Below are positions 37,179-50,605 of a stretch of DNA of 64,000 bases, piece after piece; position 1 is the first letter of the stretch, and each line of letters starts with the position of its first letter. Source of the DNA: Erythrocercus mccallii (lineage: Eukaryota; Chordata; Aves; Passeriformes; Dicruridae); contig VZRG01001701.1 in the NCBI GenBank assembly GCA_013397435.1, positions 48,377-112,376 of the forward strand, read 5' to 3'. Below the pieces are notes generated by a model that was given only the letters and a program-made list of their open reading frames with translations, searched no databases and was not told the origin of the DNA. The position numbers and the translations under genes were made by a program.

Positions 37179-40100
37179 TTCATTGTTTTTCTCCTTGGTG
37201 AAACTTTCATAGATGTACTCTCATTTCTTTAAGGCTTAGAAGTGAAAGCACATCCATCCACCCAGCCCTTGTACAAATGCTGTGCTCACGTTGGAATTCC
37301 TTGGGGAGCTGACTTCTGCTTCTGCCTGTCAGAAACAGCGGAGCCACGTGCTTTGGGTTTGAAACTCTTGACTGGGGAGAGGGGGGCAGCACAGAAGGAA
37401 GGGCAGCATCAAAGACATCCCTGTCTGCCATGCTGGAGGGAGGAGATTGTGGTGTGCTTTGGGGCTTTTTCTTCTGTTGATGTTTTTTAACTGGCTGCCT
37501 GGACATGCATTCAGATTGATGCCACAGGCTGTGGAAACTTGGGATGCTGGTTCCATCAGCAGGAAGGTCAGTCACCTTCCAAAATGACTCTGGGGTACAA
37601 GTACCCAGGGGCAGGATGAGTTTACGTGGAGAGGTTCAAGATGTTCTTGCTTAAACTGCTGCTCTTCCCCTCCAGCCTCATGTGTGTAGATTTAGGACCA
37701 GTGGAAGATTCTTGGGGCACTTTTTAAAATTGGAAAATGTCTGACAGGGACGCCTTCTGTGAGAAAGGAACAGTTGGAAGAACAAGGGGGAAAGTGCTGA
37801 AAGTGCTAGGCACCACCTTTCTTTTAAAAATGAAAAGGTATGGCTTATTTAAAAGCTTTTCATGCTTTCTCCTAACAATTAACATGTATTTTCAATCAAA
37901 CAAATTATGTTAATTGAAAAATAATAATTGAATCTGTTTCAGACTGAATTTTTTTTTATAAAAGCATGCTGGTTCCTTCTTGTTAAGCCAAAGCAACATC
38001 AAATAAGTGCACCGGAACTAGTAATGAACTTTAAGTCATGACTGAGTTCATTCCCTGGTTTGAGGGCCCAGGCCAAATCCTGCTGAAATTACTAGCATTG
38101 TACAGGATGCAGACTGGGTATGTAGCCCAGGAGATGCCTTTCTCATCTCTGGTGGAGTTAACTGAGTTTCCTTTCCATGAAATAGTCATTTTCCCCTTAT
38201 GGTCTTTACAAACCTCAGCCGGTTAAAGATCTGTTATCCTGAGTACAGTGTTGCAAACACTAATAAAAATGTAATGTGGAGGAGAGTCAACCGTTAATAA
38301 TAACAACAAAAAAGCCATAGTGCAGGAAAGGGCAAGGCAAATACAGGGAGAATGAAGGCAAAGCACCCTGTCCCAAATGTGGTTGATGGGGAAGCTGGGC
38401 TGGACACAGCTGAATGTGTCCTAGGCTGTGGAAGGAGCCCCCAAGGGCTGATAAAAGATTTTCCTTCATGTTGAATCAATAGATACAAGCTGTGTTTTGG
38501 GAGAGTTGGATGTTGATTGGCATTGGCAGGACATGCAAAGCCTGGAGTATCCATAGCGTGGATGTGTCCTGCCAGTCTCACCGTGACCAAGCAGGAATTA
38601 ATTGTGTTTTGTTCTCAAAATGGTGATACCACGCTCCCTAATTTTTTTAATTCCCCCCTCCATGGTACTTTTCAGTTGGATGTCAAAGCCCCCATTCCAC
38701 AGGTTGCCTCTGGCTGGCCTTTGCTCACAGCAAGATGTTCCCTGAAGTGCTGATCCAGGTGTGCTCTGCAGGGCTGCTGGCAGGTGAAGGTGACAGTCCC
38801 AAAACACTGCAGCAGCAGCAGCAGCCGGGCTCAGAGGCTCTCCTGCTTTAGAGAGTGCTGGTCTATGAGTGAGCCTTGATGTCTTAAAAGCAGGCACAGA
38901 GCTAAAGTATGCACAGGGTGAGGTTGCAAGGGCAGCATCCTCCTCTTTGTGTGTCAAAGAAGAGCTGAGAGGGATATTTTAATGGCTGTGAATGCATAAC
39001 AGCTTAATCCCATGGGCTGTGCAGTTAGCCCTGTGCCAGCTCCATAAACCTCACTGCAGCCCCCACCTCATCCAGGAACAAGACTTGTAGTTGTGCAGAG
39101 CTGGTGGTTTTGATTTAATATTCAGAAGCATTCAGCTTCCCAAATAAAGATAATAGTTTTGCTAGTTGAGAGATTTATTAATACGTTAACATGGCCTTAG
39201 TTTTAAGCCTTCTTATTCCTCCCTTTCTAGAAAAAATGTCTTGCCACAAACCAGCCTTGAAGTTTGGAAAAGTAATCAAAGCTCTGCTGAGCAAATTTGA
39301 TGACATTGATGGGTTGAATGAGCTCTGACCTCTGCTGGCCTCATTCTGCTCCATTTCCCCTCCAGGCTGGTAGCAGTGGCTGGAAGTAAATATTAATCTG
39401 CTAATTTACCCTCTGGTATAAATAGAAAAAAGTGTTTTGTCAGTGGGCCTGTCCAACCTTACTGCTTTGCTTCTGAGGAGGAAGTGGCAGTGCTGCCTGT
39501 GTGTTTCTCTGCTCAGGAGACTTCTCTCAGAGATACATGGAAGGGTTGCTTTCCTCTCTGCTTTCTTAAGTGAGTAATTAGAGTTGTAATCTAGGGTTTA
39601 AGGATAGCCAACAAAGAAGCCTTGCTCGGGTTTAAATAAAATTTCTCTTTAACATGACCTGTTAAATTGAAACAAACCCCACATGAATGTTCTTTTAAAT
39701 CCATTTACAAGTGCCTTGTATTGATTTAGCCTACTTCAGTAACTCAGATGAGCTAAATTGATGTCTGTGCACTAAGTTAAGTACATTCTCTTGGGATTTC
39801 ATACCTGGTGAACTGACTTGACTTCAAAACTGATTTCAGTTAAAGCAGTGCAAGTTGTGTGTGAAGAACAGACCTTTCTTATTTGTTGCTACTGGTTTGG
39901 CCAAGAGCAATGTGACACCTTGGGGGAAAAGGTATCTTTGCCCTGTTTACTGTGATGCTGGGGTGCCCTACTCACCCTGCCCCTAAGTTTGACTTTGAAG
40001 TGATACTATCATTGCCCAAACACATCAGTAGCAGCCTTCCTTCTGCAAGGCAGCTGTTTGAAAAGGACTGTTTAATCCTTTTTTTTCCAAGGTGCTCTGT

Positions 40101-43100
40101 CCCCTGGTATCTGGAGAAGGGAAGAGAAACAAAAGGCTTGCAGACCTGCTTCTCTACCATCCTGCCTAATGCCCCCCAGCCAAAAGACAGTTAGGAGCCC
40201 TCAAGCAAAGGTTTCTTTCCATTTTCAGACAGTTCCTCTCAGCTTTGGCTGTGCTTGGTGTCTCTTTGTGCCACATACCGGAGTCCCTTCAACCACTAAG
40301 CTGACAGGCTCTTTTTATCTCAGCCACCTAGAGCTAATCTGAAGTGCCCCAACTGACACTTGTGGCCAAACCTCTGCTTCACTTGCTAGTGTGGAGAGGA
40401 ATTGAAGCCTAACCCACCATCCTGCTGAGCATGGCACTGAGGGCCATGGTTTCCCTTTATTCCTTGTGAAAACAGGATGTGGGATATGGTTCAGGTGTGC
40501 CAGTTACCACAGATCTGTCAGCTGGGTGTTCATAAATTGTCACTCAGCGTTTGAGCTGTGATAGCTGGTGCTGTATAAGCTCTTTGCACCCTAAATGGAT
40601 TACAGAAATGTGGTTTGCCTGCTTTTTACCTAGGATTACTGGACCTATTACCAAGGTTTAGATGGTGAGACAGTATTAAACACCAGCAGCAAAATATCCT
40701 CAATAAACACTGAGCTTTCTTTTACTTTATGAAAAGCATAGACATTTCAAAATTAGGGGCTGTGTTCCTGTTTTAGGTCACAACTTTGCAAGTAAATATA
40801 AACTTCTGTAGATGGTAATGTATAGACCAGAGCTACTCCTTTCTAGAACATAAGGGTCAGCAGTTTACAGCAGACTCATCTGTGAGCAGCACTTTCCAGT
40901 TGTAGCTCAGAAACTCCTAGGAGAAGACTGAAAAAAAATAGCCCCTGTGCTAAATAGCTCAATGTGATCAAGACAGGAGGGCCACCAGTGGACCCAGGGA
41001 GGTGAGAAAAGCAAGGGCAGGGAGACAGAGCAGCTTCTCCTGGAGCATCAGTTCTGCACATCCACAGCTCCCAAGACAGCCAAGTTTCATTTCTGTTTGA
41101 AGGCAAAGGGGGTTTGAGGGGAAGGATTTGAAAGGTCAATGCGATAACTTGCTGGATGTCCGCATCTTTGAGATACAGCATAGAAGAAAGAACAAAAGAT
41201 GTTTGAAAATGTATCTGGTGTTTGATGAATGGTGGCATGACGGTCCTATTGAACGTGGGAGAAGGCATAAATAGTGTATGAGAGAATGATAGGCTCTGGA
41301 AGATCCTGAAAGTGAATAAAATTTGCTTTTATTTGATGTGATGAGGAGACATGAGATGTAGGGAGAAGAAAAAAAGATGGGTTTTGAGTGGTGAGCTAGG
41401 GAAGTAGTCACACAGGGAATTCAGAAGGAAACAGAGAAGGGTGAAATTGCTTCTCAGAGATGCTATCATCAAGACATGAGAAGAGCCTGGACAGGAGCTG
41501 AGCATTCAGTGATAGAAAAATAGGGCTGTGTTAGAGAGAACAGAGGTGGCATAAATGTGTCACACAGATTGAGGCTCTGAAAAGGTGGGAGGAGAAAGGG
41601 CTGCAGGGGTTGAAGGAGGTGCTGAGTTTGTTCTCTGTGACAAACAGGTATCTGCCTGGCACTTAGAAATGTATTGTCTAGCTCTGATCTGCAATTGCCA
41701 TCTCCAGGTGTATCTCCAAGTACCTCCTGGGAGATTTTGTCAGGAATGGTGGATGCTGAGCAGCTGGGGAGGATTGTCCAGCCTCCCCTGCCACCAGAGG
41801 CTGTGCTTTCTTATGTCAACACACTGTCATGCTCACAGATGTCACCAGGAAACAAATACTGGCTTTTGTAGCACAGGCCCGTTCTCAAGGACAGAGACAT
41901 GGATGCCAGAAGGGAGGGTTTCAATAAATGCACAAGGAAGCTGCAGCGGTTGAAGTTTACATTGTGTTTTTCTTACTCTCACACTTGGTGTATTATCTAA
42001 AGAGATCTGTGAGTGAGGTGGTGAAGCAGGGCTTTTTTAATTATACATCACCCAGCAAACTGATAAGGCAAACAAAGCAGCCAACCAAATAGCACAGGCA
42101 TGAGCCACTGCAAAATAATAATGTAGCAAGAACAATAGGGGAGTAATTCACAGCTCCCTAAGAAATTTTCGCAGTTCAGAGGGGGTGAGATAGCAAGCAG
42201 CTATTGACTGTTTTCCTTTCATGTTTTCCACCTGTCTGCCGTGTGATTGGGAAGTATATTACCTGAATCCTTGTGGGAGTTTTCCCAGGATTGTTTTAAA
42301 AGCCTTGCTCTGCAAGAAACAATTCTAATGGAAACCAAAGTGTGGGTATGAAATGAATACAAGGAATGGAAGGAGAGTGACAGCTGATTTAATCTACAGT
42401 TTAAATTCTTTATAACTTTGGTGACATGCAGATGGACAGCAGCAGCTCCAGCATTTCCCTAGCCCCTCTGGGGTGCTCTGGCCTGGCACGGTGGGGTGAA
42501 CTGGCACAGGGGCTTCCTCACAGGGGAAACCTCAGCACATGAAGAGTTTGGTCATTCTGCAGCCTGAGGGTGCAGGGTGGTTGTGAGCTCTGCCTTGTGC
42601 ACAGAGCCCAGGGATGGAAATCCCAGCTGCCTCCTGGCTCAGCTGCCCTTGGAGGTGGAGTGAGGGAACACAACATGAGCCACAAAGGCTTCCCCAGGCA
42701 CTGAGCAAACATTTGGGCTGCAGGCCAGGAACGATCCCCGTGCTACCAGTCATGCTGCTCACAGGGTGAGAGCTGAGTGGCCTGAAGCCAGCCCAGAACA
42801 TCCACTTGAGATACCATGATTGCAACACAGGCGTAAACTTTAAAGGAGAACAGACATCCTGAAACCCTGACCTGATCCAGAGCTCTGCACCAATGCACAT
42901 TTGATGTGCTGTCCAAACCAAGGAGAAGAAAAGAAAGCTCTCCTCACAGCTTAAAGGAATCAACCCACAGCTCGATTTCTTCTCCTTCAATATTAGCATC
43001 TTTATTCCTAAAGGAGCGTTTACATGCTGGGGAGATTTAGTAGAGATACTCATTGCAAAGGAATAAGATGAGGAAAAGAAAGTTTTCTGCTTTGTTGCTT

Positions 43101-46100
43101 CTCTGCACACGTCTGTCTGTCTATCCCTTCAGCAGTTTTCTTCTTGCGGCAATATTATAAGGGTCACTTTCAAAAGCCAAAGATCTAAAGTAGTAACCCC
43201 TGTTTTCAGAAGGTGGTGATGGCCACATATTTAAAAACAGAGAAGCATGTAACTCACATTAGTAGGAGTTAGCCATCTAAGAGCCTTTTCAAGTGGTATG
43301 CACTAGGAACACGAGTCCAGTTTGGAAAGGGTAGGCCACAATCCTGGAGTCTCAGGTTCCTGTGCTATTCTGAAAAAGAGATTGAACATCTTAAGTTACA
43401 TAGACAGGTTTGTGAAAGTCAGTTTGAGGATTCTTCTGAAAACCTTAGGTGCTCAAATTGTGTGATGGCCTGAGAATTTCAGCTTCCATTTAAGAACAAA
43501 TAAATCCATTTCCAGACATCACAAAGGCAGAGCAGAAGTGAAAAATATGAATCCTAAATTATGAGAAGATGGACTGCACATACAAAAAATAACATTGATT
43601 ATTTTTAACATCTCAACATTTTTTAGACATGATGTCTCGTGGGCTGGCCAAGATTCTGGAATGCTGGGGGCTGGTTTATCCCACTTTTGTAAAAATAGCA
43701 TATGTCTAGCAAATGCAAAAAAGCTGAAGAACTTTCCACACAACCTTTTATTGTGTGCTTGCAGTGTGGGATAATGTAACATACTTCTGCTTTACTTTTA
43801 GAAGGTCCTCATTGGGACCTACTGGCAAATGTACAAGTCATTTCTATTTCTGTGAGTACAGTGTAGAAGATGAAACTTTCTGTTGCTGGCCACTCTCCAG
43901 GCAGCACTATCTGTTTATTACAGGCCATGTGTGGGAATGGAGTCATAAACAACCTCTTACTTTGGCAAAACCAGAACACTAATCACTTTTGTATTAGCTC
44001 CAATAAATCCTGAAAAAGTAAATCTTGTGGATTAAAAAGATAATAATGTGCTAATCCTTTCTGTGGTCAGTAACCATTTTAAGCTGTTCCATCTCTCATG
44101 CCTGAAGGATAAATCCTCTGGCTCTTGATGAAAGGCTCGATAGTGAAGTACGTCCGCACATCAAACACCCCACTTGTTATCAACAAATGCACTTTTCTCA
44201 CTCCTGCAGATAATTTTTGATCCACTTTTACCTTCAATCTGAGATCTCACTTTTCCTCTCCCACCCCACACGCTGGTCCCCTGTCACCATGACTCCTCAC
44301 TGATGAAGAGGGGGTCTTACAGAAAGACCTTTCTGTCTGGTGGTTCAGAGGGGTTCAGAGTTATTTCTGGCAGAAACTCTCCCCTACAGGAGCAAATAGG
44401 AGAAATTTCTGTACAGTCAAAGACTGTAAGCAAGTCACACCCAGCTAGCCCATTTTACAGATTAAATGGATCAAAAAATTAATTGTTAATTGCATGACAA
44501 CAGAATTGTTATGGACGTACTCTGATACCTGTTAAAGTCGGGGAAGAGGTTTTGCAGCTTTAAAGGGGCCATTTCCCTTGGCAATGGAGTTGCCCTGAGT
44601 TAGGGCCAGAGGAGGGGGCAAGGGAAGCAAAACAGCTGAAGGCTTGGAGGTGCTGCACACAGCTTTCAAAGTTTATTTATGCTTTTAAAGAACTTTTAAA
44701 AAATCACAGCTCAAAAAGCTCCTGACTCTGGGAAATGTAGTAGCTGGTTGCAGCAGTAAGTGTTGCATATGCCAAACTGAGACATGAAGGCAAAAACATC
44801 CTTCAGATCAGTTCCTGCTCCTAATCTCCGATAAATATTTTCAGTGGGTGTATCAAACAAAGCCACAGCAAGTGCCAGCACAGCCTGTAAGCCAGTTACA
44901 GGATTGTTCACAACATACAGCCATCAACACGCTTCTGATTTCTCATGTTTGGCAATGGGAGTGGTGTTTTTCTGTTGCAAAGTGAATATTGTTCCTTACA
45001 CAGAAATGCAGGAACCTCATTGTATGTGGAACAAGCAGTTGATTAAAGATTGGAATAGTAATGAATGTATTAAAGTGGAATGTACTTGGGTAATTGATTA
45101 ATTGGTGCAGTCTAAGCTACTTGCAGAGCATTACATTCACTCTCTGTTAAATCAATTTTTGTCTTTTGTCCAAGCCTTGTGACTGAGAGCGTAAAAGCAT
45201 GAACAACTATTGAAATCATCCAGACTGGTTCTGTGGGAGCTGGGAAGTGCCCAGGATCCCATTTGCAACCTGTTGCTTGCCTTGGATCTCACTCTTTCAT
45301 TTCATTAGTAGTATCTCAGGACTGCAGGCAGGTGGAAGATGTAATTAGTAATGCTCTCATCTTCCCACAGCCCACTTTTGCATTTCTCCCACCTTGTTGC
45401 TGCATTGTTAAAATGAAAAACCCATGGTCTCATGCAGAAAGAAATGGCACGGTGACATTTTAATTAATGTGTTCATGCTAGGGAATATAGGATTGTGGTG
45501 AGAAACTTCAGCCTGGGATAAGAGCTACACATTCCTTAGCAACACAAGAATACCAGAAAGGACTCCGTGATTACATTTACAAATCACAGAGTACCTGAAA
45601 GCCACAGATTGATGACTCTGGGCCAACACCAGAACAACAAGCTCTGCAAAGCAGCACTGTGTTCAGTTCTTGAGGACCAGGGAGAAGAACAAGGTGGGCT
45701 AGGATAGATTTCCAAGAGCCTGCTTCATGAAAAGCTTCAGTTTCCTACTTTTAATAACTGTTTGGCTATTGGTAAAGAATTATAATTTAGCTCCTTTCAG
45801 GGCCTACTGGAAGAAGAGAATACAATTCAGTAAACTGATGGGGCACTTAAAACTTACAGCAGACTTTGTGCCTTTTGTGGGTTTTCTTCTGGGCTTTTCA
45901 AGGTCTGTGCTGCCTTCTGCTACTCTGATGGCACTTCTGCTCTCATCTAGTGACTGACAAACAGATCAAACCTCAGTGCAGGCCCAGTGTGTGTTCAGAG
46001 GATGTTGGGGCAGTTAGCAGCCCCTCAGTGATTTTGTTCTGTCAGGTGTTCTGGAGAGGTGGGAAAGCCCATCTCCCAGGAACTCTCCTCCCTGATGTGC

Positions 46101-46330
46101 TTCTGTAAAGAACTGCAGCTCTGTGTGCCATCCTTCTCCCTGGTGACTCTGTCCCAGATGGACCTTTCAGGCATCCATTCTGTTCATCTTTCTCACAATT
46201 TGTTGAAAACAACGAGTGAGGCTTTTAAAAAGATCTAACAAACAGAAGCTGGAGGAAGGTGAACCTGGAGATTCATTCACAGGGCACACGCCCATCGCCA
46301 GAGTAACTAGCTTACCCTTGTTTTGTTATT
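37179..46330 (+). other. ERBB4: ERBB4 intron 3, long segment without recognised genes
   Basis: Ordinary intronic DNA, AT-rich around 37800-38020, 39100-39240 and 44440-44720. A (CAG)n-type microsatellite of about 17 bases lies at 38809-38825. ORFs up to 192 codons (42532-43110, minus strand) show no domain. ERBB4 exon 4 was not seen. Confidence 0.7.
38809..38825 (+). repeat. GCA/CAG trinucleotide microsatellite
   Basis: GCAGCAGCAGCAGCAGC, about five and a half units, followed by CGGGC. It is short and probably little polymorphic. Confidence 0.9.
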
Positions 46331-46397
46331 TGCTTAGGAGCATTTCAACAGGCTTTGAGCCTAGTGTTTAGGCTCAAAAAATGCTGAAAGTGAAGCA
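46331..46397 (+). other. Long imperfect hairpin
   Basis: TTTGAGCCTA (46354-46363) and TAGGCTCAAA (46369-46378) form a perfect 10-bp stem around the 5-base loop GTGTT. Outside a 3x3 internal loop, 46341-46350 pairs with 46382-46392 through a stem with one mismatch and one bulge. Beyond a 5-base bulge, TGCTT (46331-46335) pairs with AAGCA (46393-46397). The total is a 67-base stem-loop. It could be a structured RNA, a degraded inverted-repeat transposon, or chance. The shape resembles a small pre-microRNA, but the terminal loop is small and there is no known match that I recognise. Confidence 0.7.
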
Positions 46398-49300
46398 CTG
46401 ATATAAAATAGTAATGAGTAAATTAGTAAAATACTGATTTCCCAGTTAGAGAAGCATATGTATAAACATTTGCAGAACTAGGGCCTAGAGTGTTTTGTTT
46501 GCTTCTAAACCCTCCAAGTATGCAGTTGTTTGAATGTCTTTCATTTTGATGCCTAAATGTGCTCTTTTTAAGAGCCTTCCTTCCAGTTGCTACTTTAAAG
46601 AAGGTTTGTATGTCTAGCTTTTTAGTTCTTATACAACCTAAAGCTCTACCAAAAGCCAGGAACACTAAACATCAGCTACTGTTGGCTTCTGAAAATCAGG
46701 GCTTAATTCCCCCCCATGAATATTCAGAGTTGGGAGCCCCTAACACTACAATATAATAAACACCAAGACTGCAGGCTGCCTCATTCACTTGCATAGGAAC
46801 TCTTTATTATCAGCAAACATGGTTTTGACAACCACTGTGAGGCAACTGGGCTCTATATCCCATATCAACAGAATTTGCATGAGTTTTCCTGTTAATTGCT
46901 GGAGTGCACCGTGCTGTGTGATGGCCAGGGAATGCAGCAGGGAGGTCTGGGCTTTGCCAGTCACTTGCAATGTAGGATTCAGCTAATGGGAGTTTATTAG
47001 CTCCCAGGAACAGCATTTAATGAGCTGCCACCCTCACGCCAGGCCTGCTTTCCAAATGGTGAATGGTGCCTGCCAGCTCATAGGTGATGGATGAGAGAGA
47101 AGGAGGGCATGACAAGAGGTTTCTGGTATTCTTTAAGAAAATCCACAGAAATCCCAAATGGCAAAGTGGGTGAGCCCTTGATAATCTCTTAGAAATGGAA
47201 ATAAAAGGCGTATTCCTCTGAGTGGCTCTCAATGAGTTCTACTCACAACAGTCTTAACCAAAATGTGTGGGAAGGGTATATAAACATCTGTGGTTTTAAG
47301 CTCCTGTTTCCTTCATCAGCCTTTGAAAACTTTATGAATGTGCTGTTCATTAATAGCACCGTTAAAAAAATGGGTGTTTCCATGGGCGGGTACTCTTCTG
47401 TCAGGGTGGGGTAACTGGAAATTAATATATCAAATATTCTTTTTTTTTAGTATAACTGGAAAAGAAAAATCCTTGATGGTGTGCTCTTCCTCATCATTGT
47501 GATGTAAATATGCTTAATAGCATCACCGTAAAACATGATTCTCAATAGTACTGGGTGTAATATTGAGTGTAAACTGCTCCTTAATTAGTGCTGCTGTTAC
47601 TTTGATTTATTCCTACAGGATGGTTGCTAGTCTTGACAGCATACCCAATCCTCCACTCTCTTAATTGATCAGTGTGTTGGTTTATTATTTTAATCAGGAC
47701 TCTGGCCTGCACTGAAAAATGAAAAGAAGCCCATTTTGCAGAGACAGACAGTCAAATCTCTTATCTCTGGTTTCTTTAGGTGACTCTCTGTAGGAGTCTC
47801 TCTGATACTGCGACACTGATTGGCAAGAACAATTTACCACTAAGGCATAATAAGGGAAAATGTAATAAAATGTCACCAGACGCTGCTCATTTACAGTTGT
47901 TTGGCTAAAAAATAGGTTTCATAAAGCTTAGGTGAACTTGGAAATCACCTGAACACGTGGCTTCCTGGATTTATGCCTCAATAAGCCTCAATATATGCTC
48001 ATAGCCACTTCAGAGTGCTGTGCCTATTTGTCTCACCTCCAGTCAAAGCCTGTGCAGAGGATTGTGAGCAAATGTGGCAGGGAGCATCTTCCAGGTGGCA
48101 GACACTGGCCTGAGGCCCTGGAGATGTGGCTGCAGGTACAGCCATCCCATTCCTCAGTGACCTTTGGCAAGTTGCCCCTCTTTATTGTGCTGTCCACTCT
48201 TGTTTGGCCAGCAGAATAAATTTAGCCTACAAGTCACTAAAAGCAAGTTTCCTGGGGGGTACCTAAGACAAAGAGGGTACCGTCCCCATGTGGCCCCTGC
48301 TCTCTCTCCTGCAGGGCAAATATTTAATGACAGTGGTATATTTCCTTTATGGTACTCCTGAACTAGTACTGCCATTCCTGCAAGCACATTAATTAATCAA
48401 TTACCAAAGCAGCATAAAAAAAAATAAATACTGCAGTCTCAAAGGGATTACAAATTCACTAATGGCCCCAAACTAGTTCATTCCAGTGCTGCCCTGTGGC
48501 TCTGCCTAGTGTATTTTGATGCTGGTGTCTCAGAGTATGGACTGATCATCAAAAGAGGGACAAAAGTGGCATCCCTTCTCAAACAGGGATTGCTCAGATT
48601 ACTGCTATGGAGTCATTTCCTGCATGTCACCAGCACCGAGCAGTTCACTTTGTCCCAGAATAGCACTGAAGCTGCTCAGAAGAAATTTAAGTCTCTTGCT
48701 TGTGTTGCAGTTCCAGACACCTGTAGCCCTGTCCTTACCATTTCCCTTTCCTCCCCTTCTCTGGAAAGGCAGCTCCTCACTCCGGATCTCCTGGAGTGGA
48801 ATGTTGTCCTGGCTGTGGGAGGAGGAAGGCAGTGGCAGTCCCTGACAGTATTTCTAGGATGAGGAGTGGATAAGGAATTGAGTCCCACCCCAGTATTTCA
48901 TTATCATTACTGATTACAGAATTCATGTTCAAGAAGAGCTTGCTTTTCAACTTTCACTTGGTATAAAGCAGACTGCTTGTGCACTTCCAGCCTGGCATTA
49001 TGTGGATATTGAGAGGGAAGGAGGTGTTCTGTGGTCACAGATGTGATTTTCTTCTGATACTGTCCAAAGACAGACTGTTTCTGTTTCTGTGTTTAGTGCA
49101 GTAAATCTGTACCTGGTCGCCCACAGCACTTCTGTGTTCAAAGGACTTCCTTGCTTTCAAGATTCTTTGCACCTCTTGCTTTAAACTTCCCCCTGCTTTT
49201 ATAGGGTTCTTTATGTTCCTACACTCTTTGGGCCTCTGTCCTGACTCACATGTGAGCTCCACACATCACAGGTTGCTGTGCTTACAGTTGCTTTCCTTTA

Positions 49301-50077
49301 GAGAAACCAGTTTGAGCTGTGTCAGATTTTGTGTCAGGAGCCCGCTCCCTTGCCAGCAGGAATTGCCTGATTTCCAGTTGCCAATTCCTTCCATGAGACC
49401 TGGGCTGGGCTGGTTGCCCCAGTGCTGCCCTGGCCTCTGGTCCTTTATTCGTGGCAAGGCAGTTTGTCCTGAATCATCAGAGTAATGTCTGAGATAAATC
49501 CAAAATAAAGTGAAATTGGTTGGCTTTTTCCACTGGTTTTGGATGAGAGCTTTTGTCATTAGTCTGTGATATATTTTAATTTTTAAATTGTTTTACATTT
49601 CCCATGACAATAGAATGACTTAAAGTGAAGATGAGAGATTTCCTCGTGCAATATCACATCTTTCAGTGCTTGGCTCCAAGAAAATTGTGCATTATTACAG
49701 CATGAATCAGGTTAGATGGGCATTTGCCCAAAGGAAACGTTTGTGCCTATGTACCTGCACACACAACCTAAAGGCATGGGGTTTGCTTTAAAACTCTTTT
49801 TCCTTACTGATCATACTTGAATATAAAAAAGTCTATATATCTTAAAAGCATACCTATGCTTTATATGCACTACATCCCCTGAATTTTTTTCTGAAAGCCG
49901 CACAGCTACTTGGTGTCCTCATCACTTTTTTATTGCTGCTATATTTTTCATCAAATCTCCCGTGAGGAAGCTGCTTCCCCGAGTTTTCCAGGTGCTGTGC
50001 AGGGCTGGGGTGGGAGCTGTTGGGTGGGATGTACCTGGGAATGCATGTGGCTCCAGCACTATGCTCCTGCCAGCCAC
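46398..50077 (+). other. ERBB4: ERBB4 intron 3, segment left of the LTR
   Basis: Unremarkable intronic DNA with chance ORFs up to 117 codons. No internal retroviral sequence (gag, pol or env) is seen next to the LTR on this side, which supports a solo LTR. Confidence 0.7.
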
Positions 50078-50083
50078 CCCACA
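50078..50083. repeat. Target-site duplication, left copy (CCCACA)
   Basis: Perfect match to the hexamer at 50600-50605 directly outside the TGT and ACA ends of the LTR. An intact duplication suggests a fairly recent insertion. Confidence 0.8.
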
Positions 50084-50599
50084 TGTAGGAGAAGGGAATA
50101 AAGGTGATCTCACCCCTGATCAGTACCAGCTGTGTGAATTACCCAATACAGCCTGGCCCTGATGAGTCACAGCTGTAGCCAATAAAGGTAAATGTGATAA
50201 AAGGGAGTGGTTAGCTTGGTGTGGGGAGGATCATCATGGAGGAGAAGGACCATGAAGCAGCAGGATCCTGAGGAGAGAGAATCCCTGCAGTGAGGTCAGT
50301 GTGGGTGTGCAGGCAGAGCTGTTGTTGGAACCTGCAGGCACAGTCTGGCTGGGTAAAAGCCTGCACTCAGAGGCTGCAAACTGATCCCTGCAGGCAGAGT
50401 TCAGCAGGAAATAAGCAGCAGGCAGAGGCTGCAAGGGAAACCTCCAACAGGAGCTGCTGCAGCCGGAGTCAGGGAATGGTTGGGGTCAGGATGGCTGAGG
50501 TGTAAAGAGGAATAACCCAGGGCCCTTTTCATGCTGGGATAAACAAGGAGTCTGTGTCTGGGCTCATTTCTACCCTATCACAAGAGGGCTGCTGTAACA
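50084..50599 (+). mobile_element. Solo LTR of an endogenous retrovirus (ERVK-like), 516 bp
   Basis: The element begins TGTAGGAG and ends GCTGTAACA, i.e. the canonical TGT...ACA termini, and is flanked on both sides by the identical hexamer CCCACA (50078-50083 and 50600-50605). A 6-bp duplication is typical of alpha/beta-like (ERVK) retroviruses. Inside, in promoter order, are an AP-1-type TGAGTCA (50163-50169), a CCAAT box (50179-50183) and a TATA-like GATAAAA (50196-50202). A GATAAA polyadenylation-like signal (50538-50543) is followed by a T/G-rich region. This order gives the + orientation, the same as ERBB4. There is no second LTR and no viral gene nearby, so it is a recombination remnant. 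The family name cannot be assigned without a repeat library. Confidence 0.8.
50308..50444 (+). repeat. Imperfect minisatellite inside the LTR (about five 27-bp units)
   Basis: Units start with TGCAGGCAGAG or a close variant at 50308, 50333, 50362, 50389 and 50417, spaced 25-29 bases. They lie downstream of the TATA-like box, in the expected R/U5-side part of the LTR. Expansion of such units is a common source of LTR length variation. The units are diverged from each other, so the expansion predates this insertion or is old. Confidence 0.65.
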
Positions 50600-50605
50600 C
50601 CCACA
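50600..50605. repeat. Target-site duplication, right copy (CCCACA)
   Basis: Right-hand partner of the hexamer at 50078-50083, immediately after the ACA end of the LTR. Confidence 0.8.

Noticed and set aside
45727..45957. 76-codon ORF with a hydrophobic start like a signal peptide
   Set aside because: It begins in T-rich DNA, has no downstream domain and no splice context.
48155..48185. GTGACCTTTGGCAAGTTGCCC resembling part of the MIR core
   Set aside because: Only a short similarity with no flanking MIR sequence; chance is likely.
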